Source: an uncultured Demequina sp. | Lineage (GTDB): Bacteria; Actinomycetota; Actinomycetes; Actinomycetales; Demequinaceae | Direction: 5' to 3' | Assembly (NCBI RefSeq): GCF_913055775.1 | Contig: NZ_CAJXJX010000015.1 | Span: forward strand, 1 to 32,582 | Length of the DNA: 32,582 nt | Shown: positions 7,963 through 14,575 of the stretch, one piece after another | Layout of the letters: every line of letters starts with the position of its first letter | How positions within the stretch are numbered: the first letter of the stretch is position 1 | Translations under genes and position numbers: made by a program | The notes under the pieces: model-generated | Database searches by the model: none | What the model was told of the DNA's origin: nothing | What the model saw: only the letters and a program-made list of their open reading frames with translations

Positions 7963-9234
7963 CTAGAAGTCCCAGTTCGCGAGCGGCGCGACCGGCGACA
8001 TCATCGCCACGGCCAATTCGCGCGCCTGCCCCACCGTGTGCTCGCGGATCTGACCGGCGGCCGCCAGCGACTCGACCGACGTCCCGCCCAGGTAGATGGT
8101 CGACAGGTGGCGCGCATCCATCGACAGGTCCGCAGGCGCCGTCGGGTCATCGCCCAGCTTGGTCACGACGGCGTCGGGCCCGGACACCACGACCCGCCAC
8201 ACGCCGGCATTGGCCGGGACGTGCTTGTCGGTGAGCGCGAACGTCACGTCGCAGTCGTGGAAGTACTCGCGCGACTCGAGGGCCTGCTTGACGTCCAGCA
8301 GGCGCACCCACAGGTTGTCGATCACCTTGGAGCGGGCGCCGCGAGCGTCCTTGAGCTGATGCAGCAGCGGGTCGTCGGTCGCGAGGTTCTCGGTGTGGGT
8401 GGTGCCCACGAGGTCGAAGTCCAGCAGCGTCTGCCACAGCTTCTGGGAGGCCGCCGGCGTCAGTGATCCGTGCTCGCGCACCTGGCACACGCCGTCGTGG
8501 ATGCCCACCTCGGAGTCCGCCTTGCGCCGGAAGAACGCGTACGCGACGGGCTCGCCGCGGTCCTCCACGATCGCGATGCGCCACTTCTCGTAGCCCTTGC
8601 GGTTGCCCACCGGGTCCGTGAAGCGCGCGTTGCGACCGCTGCCCACCGGGTTGAGGATCGTCGCGGGGCGCGTGAGCTTGGCCTGGAGGTCCGCGACCAG
8701 CTGGTCGTGGGCGTCGAAGTCGGCGCGCTCGAGTCGCACCGTGAGCTCGTCCGCCCCGTCGACCTTCCACATCCGCGATCCGCGGGGGATGGACGCCTTG
8801 ACGGTCTGCGAGGCCATGCCATAGCCGAATCGCGCGTAGATCTCCGCCTCCATCGCGTACAGCGCGCTGACGGCCTCCCCGCGCTCGATGCAGCGTTCGA
8901 AGTGGTCGTGCATCATCGCGGTCATGAGGCCGCGGCGGCGGTGAGAGGGGTGCACGCCCAGCCAGGACAGGCCCGCCGTGGGAACGCGACGGCCGCCGGG
9001 CGTGATCATCTCCGTGCCGAAGCTCGCGTGCACGGCGGCGATCTCGCCGATCTCACCGCGACGCTCGTCCGTCACCTCGAGGCCACGCGCGCGCTCGGTG
9101 GGGATCGCGTCGACGTAGTCCTGGCGGTCCTCGATGAGCCACTCGCCCACGAAGGCCCACTGGACCACCTGGAACAGCTCGTCGAGCCGCTCTTCGGGGA
9201 CGGAGATGGACTGGTAACCCTCTGCCTTCTTCAT
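7963..9234 (-). CDS. Eis-like GNAT N-acetyltransferase (copy 1)
   Basis: 423 aa with the Eis layout: an N-terminal GNAT domain (about 1-160), a second degenerate GNAT fold, and a C-terminal sterol-carrier-like domain. The acetyl-CoA motif is LGVHPSHRRRGLMTAMM (about 92-108, the R/Q-x-x-G-x-G/A equivalent). YARFGYGMA (about 132-140) carries the Tyr that is a candidate general acid. The protein ends in LANWDF; Eis enzymes use the C-terminal carboxylate of an aromatic residue as the base, and Phe is kept here. Eis proteins acetylate multiple amines on aminoglycosides or protein Lys; the substrate here is unknown. AACCCT lies 6 nt before the ATG. Paralogous to the next gene upstream on the same strand, 88 bp away. 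Confidence 0.85.
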   Translation of the reverse strand: MKKAEGYQSISVPEERLDELFQVVQWAFVGEWLIEDRQDYVDAIPTERARGLEVTDERRGEIGEIAAVHASFGTEMITPGGRRVPTAGLSWLGVHPSHRRRGLMTAMMHDHFERCIERGEAVSALYAMEAEIYARFGYGMASQTVKASIPRGSRMWKVDGADELTVRLERADFDAHDQLVADLQAKLTRPATILNPVGSGRNARFTDPVGNRKGYEKWRIAIVEDRGEPVAYAFFRRKADSEVGIHDGVCQVREHGSLTPAASQKLWQTLLDFDLVGTTHTENLATDDPLLHQLKDARGARSKVIDNLWVRLLDVKQALESREYFHDCDVTFALTDKHVPANAGVWRVVVSGPDAVVTKLGDDPTAPADLSMDARHLSTIYLGGTSVESLAAAGQIREHTVGQARELAVAMMSPVAPLANWDF

Positions 9235-9300
9235 GCGTCCAGGGTTTCAGGTTTCGTCAGGCACGCCAAACCTGGCGGGGATTGCCGCAGCCGGGCGGGG

Positions 9301-9309
9301 GCCGATGCG
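9301..9309 (+). repeat. Degenerate intergenic repeat copy
   Basis: GCCGATGCG, the left 9 bp of the repeat core, in the 88-bp gap between the two acetyltransferase genes. The right half is not conserved. Confidence 0.35.
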
Positions 9310-9322
9310 GTCGCGCCGACGC

Positions 9323-10588
9323 TCAGTAGTTGAGGTTGGCGACCGGCTGCAGATCGGACGCCATCGCGGTGGACAGCTCCCGCACAGCACCGGCACGATG
9401 CTCGGTGACGCGGCCGGCGCGGAGCAGGTCGAGCACCGTGGGGCCGCCGAGGTACACGGTGCCGAGCTCCTGGATGCCCATCGAAACATCGGCGTCTGCC
9501 TCGGTGCGCTCGACCGAGACCGCGCCGTCTGCCGCCCGCAGGCGCCACGTCGCGTTGTTGTCCGGCAGCTGGGTGTCCGTGATGGCGATCGCGACGTCGC
9601 AGGGAGCCGCGTAGCCGCGTGCCTCGAGCGCGGCGGGCACGCTCAGCACCCGCAGCCAGAGATTGTCGCCCAGGGTGGCCTTCGCGCCGCGGATGTCCTT
9701 GAGCAGGTGCACGATCGGGGCATCGAGCGCAACCTTGTCGACGCGCGTGGTGCCCATGAGATCGAAGTCGGCGAGGACCGAGAACAGTCGGTGCTCGGCC
9801 GCGAGAGTGAGAGCGGCCCACGCGCCCACCTCCACGGTCCCCGACGGACCCGAGGGCGTCCAGTCTCCCTTGCGGCGCAGCAGCGCGTAGGCGACGGGGT
9901 TGTCGCCGTCCCGGATCACGACGATGCGCCGTTCCTCGGCCCCCGCCGTGATGCGCTTGGTGTCGAGGTCGAGGAACAGGTCGCGCGCCATGTCCTCGGC
10001 GAAGTCGAGGATGGTCCCGGGGCGCTCCATCTGAGCCTGGATGCTCAGGATGAGGGGAGTGTGGCGCTCGCGATCCGCGGAGTCGACCTCGACGGTGAGC
10101 GAGTCCGCGCCGTCGACCGCGCGCAGATCGACGCCCCGCGAGAGCTCGAGCCCCAGGTGGGGGGCGGCAAGGCCGTAGCCGAACCGCTGGTAGATCGCCG
10201 GCTCGGATGCCCACAGGGTCGAGATCGCCTCGCCGCGTGCCAGCGAGCGCGCGAAGTGATCGTCGATCATCGCACGCAGGAGGCCGCGACGCCGGTGGCC
10301 GGGGTGCACGCCTACCCAGGTGAGGCCGGCGGCCGCGACGGCGCCGCCGCCCGGCACGCGCGTGGGGTACGCGAAGGACGCATGGACCGCCGCGAGCGCG
10401 CCGACGGCGCCGCGCGACGGGTCGACGATCTCGAGCGCGCGGGCACGGCCGCGCGGCAGGATGGTGCTGAACTCCTCGGCATCACGCTGGAGCACCGAGA
10501 AGGCGAACGCGAACGCGGCGACGTCGAGTGCCTCGACCGCCCGCGACGCGTCGATCGATACGGCCTGGTAGCCGTCAGGAATGGTCAC
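9323..10588 (-). CDS. Eis-like GNAT N-acetyltransferase (copy 2)
   Basis: 421 aa, a tandem paralogue of the preceding acetyltransferase over its whole length: both start with DGYQAVS or EGYQSIS, share LTWVGVHPGHRRRGLLRAM (about 88-106) and IYQRFGYGLA (about 129-138), and close with VANLNY (copy 1: LANWDF). The final Tyr carboxylate could serve as the Eis-type base. The start is GTG 10588, with AACAAT 6 nt upstream, suggesting leaderless expression like copy 1. The sequences have diverged considerably, so this is not a recent duplication and the two may have different acceptors. No drug-biosynthesis or resistance genes are nearby. Enhanced-survival-type cytoplasmic acetyltransferase; substrate unknown. 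Confidence 0.85.
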   Translation of the reverse strand: MTIPDGYQAVSIDASRAVEALDVAAFAFAFSVLQRDAEEFSTILPRGRARALEIVDPSRGAVGALAAVHASFAYPTRVPGGGAVAAAGLTWVGVHPGHRRRGLLRAMIDDHFARSLARGEAISTLWASEPAIYQRFGYGLAAPHLGLELSRGVDLRAVDGADSLTVEVDSADRERHTPLILSIQAQMERPGTILDFAEDMARDLFLDLDTKRITAGAEERRIVVIRDGDNPVAYALLRRKGDWTPSGPSGTVEVGAWAALTLAAEHRLFSVLADFDLMGTTRVDKVALDAPIVHLLKDIRGAKATLGDNLWLRVLSVPAALEARGYAAPCDVAIAITDTQLPDNNATWRLRAADGAVSVERTEADADVSMGIQELGTVYLGGPTVLDLLRAGRVTEHRAGAVRELSTAMASDLQPVANLNY

Positions 10589-10628
10589 CCGACAATTGTT
10601 GCAGGGGCCTGCTCGGCGCGCCAGGGGA

Positions 10629-10642
10629 GCCCGCGCATCGGC
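10629..10642 (-). repeat. Intergenic repeat copy, exact core
   Basis: Exact GCCGATGCGCGGGC on the minus strand, between the CoA-binding protein stop codon (10664) and the second acetyltransferase start (10588), where that gene's promoter should lie. Confidence 0.85.
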
Positions 10643-10663
10643 ACGAGCCGCGAGACCGCGACG

Positions 10664-11167
10664 CTAGTGCGCCCCAGACGCCTCCTCGATGCGGGTGCGC
10701 AGGCGCGCGTACTCGACCTTGAGGCAGTGGTTCTGCACCACGGTGAGCCCGGCCTCGCGGGCGCGTGCCGCCGACTCCTCGTGGACGACTCCCAACTGCA
10801 GCCACAGCGTGGATGCTCCGGCCGCGATCGCGTCGTCCGCGACCGGAGGCACGTGCTCGGAGCGGCGGAACACGTCGACGATGTCCGGGACCACGGGCAG
10901 GTCCGCGACCGAGTCGTAGAACCCGTGGCCGCGGATCTCCTGATCAGCGGCACGGGGGTTCACCAGGTAGATCTCGTACGGGGTCCGCGACATCAGCCAT
11001 GTCGCGATCGCGTAACTGGTGCGGTGATCGCTGGGCGAGGCTCCGACCACCGCGACCGTCCTGGCGCTCGCGAGGAGGTCGACCAGCTCGTCGTCGCCCG
11101 GGAGGTGCGTGGGCGAGGGGGCAGGGCAGGCCGCGCCCATCGGGCCGTCGCTCGTGATGTCGCTCAT
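10664..11167 (-). CDS. CoA-binding domain protein (YccU-like)
   Basis: 167 aa from ATG 11167. The open frame continues to 11272, but the extra part has no family similarity and overlaps the promoter region. The Rossmann-type CoA_binding motif TVAVVGASPSDHRTSYAIATWL (about residues 36-57, given here in two parts: TVAVVGASPSDHR and TSYAIATWL) is followed by YEIYLVNPRA, GHGFYDSVADLPVVPDIVDVFR and a C-terminal VQNHCLKVEYARL. The same layout, including the HCLK motif, is seen in YccU-type proteins, which bind CoA or nucleotides; their cellular role is not well defined. A GGAAT-N17-GTT motif ends 8 nt before the ATG, matching SigR/SigH-type thiol-stress promoters, so expression may be stress-induced and leaderless. 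Divergent from dps. Confidence 0.85.
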   Translation of the reverse strand: MSDITSDGPMGAACPAPSPTHLPGDDELVDLLASARTVAVVGASPSDHRTSYAIATWLMSRTPYEIYLVNPRAADQEIRGHGFYDSVADLPVVPDIVDVFRRSEHVPPVADDAIAAGASTLWLQLGVVHEESAARAREAGLTVVQNHCLKVEYARLRTRIEEASGAH

Positions 11168-11175
11168 ACTGGTGG

Positions 11176-11200
11176 AACGTACCCGCGCGCTCAACATTCC
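11176..11200 (-). promoter_or_regulatory. Candidate SigR/SigH-type ECF promoter of the CoA-binding protein gene
   Basis: On the minus strand GGAAT (11196-11200) and GTT (11176-11178) are separated by 17 nt. The GTT is 8 nt before ATG 11167, placing +1 at the start codon. Actinobacterial SigR/SigH promoters have the form GGAAT-N18(+/-1)-GTT. A housekeeping -10 reading (TACGTT) uses the same bases. Confidence 0.45.
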
Positions 11201-11292
11201 AGAAATCGATAGTGAGAGCACCAGGGGAATGCCGTCGGCGCCGTTCCCGTTGGACTCGACGGAACGATGCACCCCAGACGAATGGAGACATC

Positions 11293-11769
11293 ATGACTGA
11301 CACCTCACCGCAGATCGGCATCGCCGACGGCGACCTCAAGGAGATCAACGCCGGCTTGGCGCGCGTGCTCGCGGACACGTTCACGCTCTACCTCAAGACC
11401 CACGGCTACCACTGGAACGTGACCGGGCCGCACTTCCGCTCGCTGCACCTGATGTTCGAGGAGCAGTACACCGCGCTCTTCGCTGCGACTGACGACCTCG
11501 CGGAGCGCATGCGCGCCCTCGGCGACACCGCGCCGGGCTCGATGGCAGAGATGATCGAGCTCTCGTCGCTCACCGACCACGAGCCCACTGGAGATGCGAT
11601 CCAGATGGTTCGCAACCTCCAGCGGGACCACGAGGCCGTGGCTGCCGCGATCCGCCCGCTCGCGGAGGCCGCCGACGGTGCCGGCGACGGCGCAACGGCC
11701 GACCTGTACAACCAGCGCATGGAATTCCACGAGGAGTCCGCGTGGATGCTGAGGTCATTCGCGTCCTGA
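11293..11769 (+). CDS. dps: Dps family DNA-protecting ferritin-like protein
   Basis: 158 aa, the normal Dps length, start ATG 11293 with GGAGA 6 nt upstream. The ferroxidase signature is clear: THGYHWNVTGPHFRSLH (about residues 36-52), then FEEQYTALFAATDDLAERMRALG (54-76, shown here as FEEQYTAL and DDLAERMRALG). The His/Trp of the first block and the Asp/Glu of the second form the inter-subunit iron site. Dps forms a 12-mer that oxidises Fe(II) with peroxide, stores iron and shields DNA during starvation or oxidative stress. The N-terminus is short and acidic (MTDTSPQIGIADGD), without a Lys-rich DNA-binding tail, so protection may be mainly chemical. A 6C-type RNA gene begins about 75 bp downstream on the same strand. 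Confidence 0.95.
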   Translation: MTDTSPQIGIADGDLKEINAGLARVLADTFTLYLKTHGYHWNVTGPHFRSLHLMFEEQYTALFAATDDLAERMRALGDTAPGSMAEMIELSSLTDHEPTGDAIQMVRNLQRDHEAVAAAIRPLAEAADGAGDGATADLYNQRMEFHEESAWMLRSFAS

Positions 11770-11812
11770 CGCCACGGCGCGACACGCCCACGGTCCGAAT
11801 GTCCGATTGGCG

Positions 11813-11839
11813 TTGATCGCAGCCATGAGAATGTACACT
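11813..11839 (+). promoter_or_regulatory. Promoter of the 6C RNA
   Basis: TTGATC (11813-11818) and TACACT (11834-11839) with a 15-nt spacer. The -10 is preceded by the AT-richer stretch ATGAGAATG, unusual for this window. Predicted +1 is near 11846, placing the RNA just ahead of its first hairpin. Confidence 0.55.
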
Positions 11840-11845
11840 CGGTCC

Positions 11846-11966
11846 TGTCCGTGCGCGGTCCCAGCTTGCTGGTATCGCGCCGATGTCCCACCCCCCCTGG
11901 GACTGAGTCCTGCCACCCCCCGGTAGGACATCGGCCCCCGCCACCCCCCGGCGGGGGCCGTTCTCA
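11846..11966 (+). ncRNA. 6C-type small RNA with three C-loop hairpins
   Basis: Three consecutive hairpins expose runs of C: GTCCCA-C7-TGGGAC (11885-11903), GTCCTGCC-ACCCCCC-GGTAGGAC (11907-11929) and GGCCCCCGCC-ACCCCCC-GGCGGGGGCC (11933-11959), the last a perfect 10-bp stem followed by GTTCTC that could terminate transcription. Hairpins with six or more loop cytosines define the actinobacterial 6C RNA motif (B11 in M. tuberculosis), whose C-rich loops pair with G-rich ribosome-binding sites. A small 5' hairpin, CCAG-CTTG-CTGG (11861-11872), precedes them. CGATGTCC (11881-11888) is fully complementary to GGACATCG (11926-11933), so a long-range helix could replace the first two hairpins. A TTGATC/TACACT promoter lies upstream. 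The 3' end is estimated. Confidence 0.82.
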
Positions 11967-11969
11967 TGT

Positions 11970-11986
11970 CCGGGGTCCGACCCCGG
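11970..11986 (+). repeat. GC-rich palindrome after the 6C RNA
   Basis: CCGGGGTC-C-GACCCCGG, an 8-bp palindrome around one base, which could fold as a 6-bp stem with a TCCGA loop. It directly follows the third C-loop hairpin and may be a back-up terminator. Confidence 0.4.
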
Positions 11987-12013
11987 CGGCGGGGCATCCG
12001 TTGCGCGCATGCG

Positions 12014-12042
12014 AAAGGCCCGAGCGCCGCAGCGCCCGGGCC
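12014..12042 (-). terminator. Intrinsic terminator of cysK-cysE
   Basis: Read on the minus strand, an 11-bp stem (12042-12032 with 12027-12017, one G-T wobble) with a 4-nt loop is followed by TTT. It lies 22 bp after the cysE stop codon. Confidence 0.8.
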
Positions 12043-12063
12043 CTCGCTTCCGTGGACGGTGCC

Positions 12064-12717
12064 TCAGATCCAGTACATGGCCGGCTCGCGCTGGCCCAGA
12101 TCCTCCGGAACGGCGTCGGGGTCCGGGTGACGGTGGGAGTCGCCGGCGTCCACCGACGATGCCGCCGTCCCCGCCTCGCGCTCGTTCGGGTGATCGCGGA
12201 TCTTGGCAGGGATGCCCACCGCCGTCGCGCCGTCCGGCACGTCCTTGACCACCACGGCATTCGAGCCGATGCGCGCATCGCACCCGATGTGGACGGGACC
12301 CAGGACCTTCGCACCCGCGCCGATCACGACGCGGTCGCCGACCGTGGGGTGGCGCTTGCCCGGGCTCATGGTCACGCCGCCCAGCGTCACGCCGTGGAAA
12401 AGGAGCACGTCGTTGCCCACGACGGCGGTCTCGCCCACCACGACGCCCATGCCGTGATCGATGAACACCCGGCGCCCGAGCGTGGCACCGGGGTGGATCT
12501 CGATCCCGGTGCTGCGGCGGGCGTACTGCGACCACAGCCGCCCGTACGACTTGAGCCCGTGGGTCCACAGCCAGTGCGCCACTCGGTGGTGCCACACGGC
12601 GTGAACGCCTTGGTAGGACAGGGCGATCACCAGCCGCGACCGTGCCGCGGGATCGCGGCGCATCGCGGTGTTGATGTCCTCGATCGCGAGTGCGATCGGG
12701 CCCTTGCTGTCAGTCAT
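12064..12717 (-). CDS. cysE: Serine O-acetyltransferase
   Basis: 217 aa. It acetylates L-serine with acetyl-CoA, the first step of cysteine synthesis. An N-terminal helical segment (1-60) leads into left-handed beta-helix hexapeptide repeats, with [20 protein letters not shown] (about 72-91), [11 protein letters not shown] (104-114) and [26 protein letters not shown] (about 148-173, given as two parts [13 protein letters not shown] and [13 protein letters not shown]). The catalytic His pair is in IDHG and LFHG. The polypeptide ends in MYWI; a C-terminal Ile is the residue CysE inserts into the CysK active site to form the cysteine synthase complex. A longer, His/Asp-rich linker joins the helix to that tail. 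It follows cysK by 42 bp on the same strand and is read from the same leader. Confidence 0.95.
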   Translation of the reverse strand: MTDSKGPIALAIEDINTAMRRDPAARSRLVIALSYQGVHAVWHHRVAHWLWTHGLKSYGRLWSQYARRSTGIEIHPGATLGRRVFIDHGMGVVVGETAVVGNDVLLFHGVTLGGVTMSPGKRHPTVGDRVVIGAGAKVLGPVHIGCDARIGSNAVVVKDVPDGATAVGIPAKIRDHPNEREAGTAASSVDAGDSHRHPDPDAVPEDLGQREPAMYWI

Positions 12718-12759
12718 GCGGGGACGGCCTTTCGTGGTGCTGCGACGGTGTGGCGAGGA

Positions 12760-13695
12760 TCAGTCCATGAGGTCGGCGTAGAGCACCGAGGACAGGTAGC
12801 GCTCGCCGAACGACGGAATGATGGTGACGATGGTCTTGCCCGCGTTCTCGGGGCGGTTGGCGACCTGGATCGCGGCGTGGATCGCGGCACCCGAGGAGAT
12901 GCCCACGAGCAGGCCCTCCTTGCGGGCGACCGCGCGGGCCGTCGCGACCGAGGTCTCGGAGTCGACGTCGATGACCTCGTCGTAGATCTCGGTGTTGAGG
13001 ATCTCCGGCACGAAGTTCGCACCGATGCCCTGGATCTTGTGCGGGCCGGGCTCGCCGCCGTTGAGGATGGGCGACTCGGCGGGCTCGACGGCGATGATCT
13101 GGATCTCGGGCTTCTTGGCCTTGAGCACCTCGCCCACGCCGGTGATGGTGCCGCCGGTGCCGATGCCGGCGACCACGATGTCGACCTCGCCGTCGGTGTC
13201 GTTCCAGATCTCCTCCGCGGTGGTGCGGCGGTGGATCTCCGGGTTCGCCTCGTTCGCGAACTGGCGGGCGAGGATCGAGCCGGGGCGCTCCTCGGCGATC
13301 TTGTTGGCTGCCTCGACGGCGCCCTTCATGCCCTCGGGGCCGGGGGTCAGGACGAGCTCGGCGCCGAACGCGCGCAGCAGTGCGCGGCGCTCCTTGGACA
13401 TGGTCTCGGGCATGGCGAGCACGACGGTGTAGCCGCGCGCGGCGCCCACCATCGCGAGGGCGATGCCCGTGTTGCCGGAGGTCGCCTCGACGATCGTGCC
13501 GCCGGGCTTGAGTGAACCGTCCTTCTCGGCAGCGTCGACGATCGCGACGCCCAGGCGGTCCTTCACGGAGTTGGCCGGGTTGTAGAACTCGAGCTTGCCG
13601 AGCACGGTGGCGCCAGCGCCCTCCGCGAGAGCGTTGATCCTGACCAGCGGGGTGTTGCCGATGAGGGCGGTGGCGTCCTCGTAGATCTTTGCCAT
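12760..13695 (-). CDS. cysK: Cysteine synthase A (O-acetylserine sulfhydrylase)
   Basis: 311 aa from ATG 13695, chosen because AAGGAAAAGGA precedes it with normal spacing; the frame extends upstream to 13755 without family similarity. This PLP enzyme makes cysteine from O-acetylserine and sulfide. Lys45 in NPANSVKDR is the PLP Schiff-base lysine, SGNTG (73-77) binds substrate, and [11 protein letters not shown] (about 180-190) binds the PLP phosphate. [18 protein letters not shown] is the mobile-loop region typical of CysK rather than CysM. It is the first structural gene after the Cys-codon leader and is followed by cysE, a common actinobacterial order. Cytoplasmic dimer, presumably complexed with CysE through the latter's C-terminal Ile. 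Confidence 0.96.
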   Translation of the reverse strand: MAKIYEDATALIGNTPLVRINALAEGAGATVLGKLEFYNPANSVKDRLGVAIVDAAEKDGSLKPGGTIVEATSGNTGIALAMVGAARGYTVVLAMPETMSKERRALLRAFGAELVLTPGPEGMKGAVEAANKIAEERPGSILARQFANEANPEIHRRTTAEEIWNDTDGEVDIVVAGIGTGGTITGVGEVLKAKKPEIQIIAVEPAESPILNGGEPGPHKIQGIGANFVPEILNTEIYDEVIDVDSETSVATARAVARKEGLLVGISSGAAIHAAIQVANRPENAGKTIVTIIPSFGERYLSSVLYADLMD

Positions 13696-13719
13696 GATTC
13701 CTTTTCCTTGAGGTGAGAG

Positions 13720-13832
13720 GTGCCCGCACGCGGGCATGTCCGGAGTGAACAACACGGGGGCATCGGGATTCGATACCGGGGCGAGCGCTGGCGGGCATCC
13801 GAGCCCGCGGGCACGGGCGCGCGTCAGCGCTC
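13720..13832 (-). promoter_or_regulatory. Candidate cysteine attenuator (RNA leader structures before cysK)
   Basis: The RNA after the leader ORF has competing pairings. GAGCGCTG (13832-13825), starting at the last base of the leader stop codon, pairs with CAGCGCTC (13790-13783). GTGCCCGC (13814-13807) can fold locally (GCCCGCGGGC) or pair with GCGGGCAC (13727-13720). The latter otherwise forms TGCCCGC-GT-GCGGGCA (13736-13721) just ahead of the cysK ribosome-binding site. A ribosome stalled on the Cys codons would cover the base of the first stem. No T tract is seen, so Rho-dependent or translational control is more likely than intrinsic termination. Inferred from pairing potential only. Confidence 0.55.
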
Positions 13833-13924
13833 TACAGACAGCAGCAGCACATGCGCATGCTGGAACCGGCGCACATCAGCGGGGCAGGCGAAGCGTACGC
13901 GGGAGTGCGTCGCTCGGTGCTCAT
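13832..13924 (-). CDS. Polycysteine leader peptide (uORF) of cysK-cysE
   Basis: A 30-aa frame begins at ATG 13924, with GGAAGG 8 nt upstream, and ends ...MRMCCCCL-stop, with four consecutive Cys codons (TGC TGC TGC TGT) just before the terminal Leu and TAG (13832-13834). Internal ATGs at 13876, 13858 and 13852 are also in frame, so shorter forms keep the Cys run. A promoter (TTGCCC-18-TAGCCT) lies about 24 nt ahead of the predicted +1-to-ATG leader. Polycysteine uORFs acting as cysteine-responsive attenuators are known upstream of sulfur genes in mycobacteria. The position 137 nt before the cysteine synthase gene makes the same role likely here. The peptide itself probably has no function. 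Confidence 0.78.
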   Translation of the reverse strand: MSTERRTPAYASPAPLMCAGSSMRMCCCCL

Positions 13925-13954
13925 CTCGCTGACCTTCCGTGTGCCGATGCCGCC

Positions 13955-13984
13955 AGGCTAGCGCCGATGCGCGGGCTGGGGCAA
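13955..13984 (-). promoter_or_regulatory. Promoter of the cysK-cysE leader
   Basis: On the minus strand TTGCCC (13984-13979) and TAGCCT (13960-13955) are 18 nt apart, with predicted +1 near 13948. The spacer contains an exact copy of the intergenic repeat core (13963-13976), so anything binding that repeat would contact this promoter. Confidence 0.55.
13963..13976 (+). repeat. Intergenic repeat copy, exact core, inside the cysK promoter spacer
   Basis: Exact GCCGATGCGCGGGC. The match to the copy at 32026 extends to 20 bp (GCCGATGCGCGGGCTGGGGC). A partial inverted copy, CCGCATCGGCC, lies nearby at 14000-14010. Confidence 0.88.
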
Positions 13985-14101
13985 GCGTGAACGCGACCAC
14001 CGCATCGGCCGTGCCTGCGCGCGCCACGGGCGCGACCACCCAGCGCGGAAGGCGTGTGCGCACTACGCTTTGGCTACGGCAGCGGTGGCGAAGGAGCAGG
14101 C

Positions 14102-14572
14102 ATGTCGATCAAACCCGTGCATGTGAAGCGCGAGATCATGGCGGAGCCCGAGGCGGTATGGCGTGTCATCACCGACCTCGACAACGCGCCCAAGGTGCTG
14201 ACGGCGATCGTCAGGATCGAGAGGCTCGAGGGCGACGGATACGCGCCGGGCGTCAAGTGGCGCGAGACCCGACGCATGTTCGGGCGCGAGGAGTCCGAGG
14301 ACATGTGGGTCACGGAGGCCACCGCGCCGCGCTCCACGACCGTCGCGGCTGAGTCTCGCGGCACCAGCTACTCGACCGTGTTCCGGTGCGAGCCAAGCTC
14401 CCTGGGCACCACACTGCACATCGACTTCTCGGCCACCACGGCCGATGCGGGGCTCGGGCAGCGCATCGCCATGAAGGTGATGGGCAAGGCCGGGATGAAG
14501 GCCATGGAGAAGGCGCTCCTGCAGGATCTCGAGGACATCGCGAAGGCGGCGGAAGCCGCGGGACGGAGATAG
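14102..14572 (+). CDS. SRPBCC (polyketide cyclase/START-like) family protein
   Basis: 156 aa from ATG 14102, chosen for the AAGGAG 6-7 nt upstream; the frame extends upstream to 14054 without support. The start KPVHVKREIMAEPEAVWRVITDLDNAP (in parts VKREIMAEPEAVWRVITDLD) is the SRPBCC hallmark: a first strand with a conserved VW..I.D.... helix. GVKWRETRRMFGREESEDMWVTE and a long C-terminal helix (about 120-153) complete the helix-grip fold, which binds hydrophobic ligands in a deep cavity. The ligand is unknown. A candidate -10 (TACGCT, 14064-14069) gives a leader of about 25 nt. The DUF1761 gene follows after 3 nt, so the two form an operon. Confidence 0.85.
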   Translation: MSIKPVHVKREIMAEPEAVWRVITDLDNAPKVLTAIVRIERLEGDGYAPGVKWRETRRMFGREESEDMWVTEATAPRSTTVAAESRGTSYSTVFRCEPSSLGTTLHIDFSATTADAGLGQRIAMKVMGKAGMKAMEKALLQDLEDIAKAAEAAGRR

Positions 14573-14575
14573 ATC

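Noticed and set aside
11168-11272. 35-residue N-terminal extension of the CoA-binding protein
   Set aside because: The extension has no family similarity and runs through the GGAAT-N17-GTT promoter motif; ATG 11167 gives the normal protein length.
11885-11959. Three C-rich repeats as a possible CRISPR or tandem repeat array
   Set aside because: Each unit is a hairpin with its own stem sequence and a shared C6 loop, which fits a structured RNA; the spacers are only 3-4 nt.
13824-14063. 79-codon minus-strand frame covering the cys leader
   Set aside because: It is in a different frame from the Cys-codon ORF, has no ribosome-binding site at its start and spans the predicted promoter. The shorter ORF with GGAAGG and the Cys run explains the region better.
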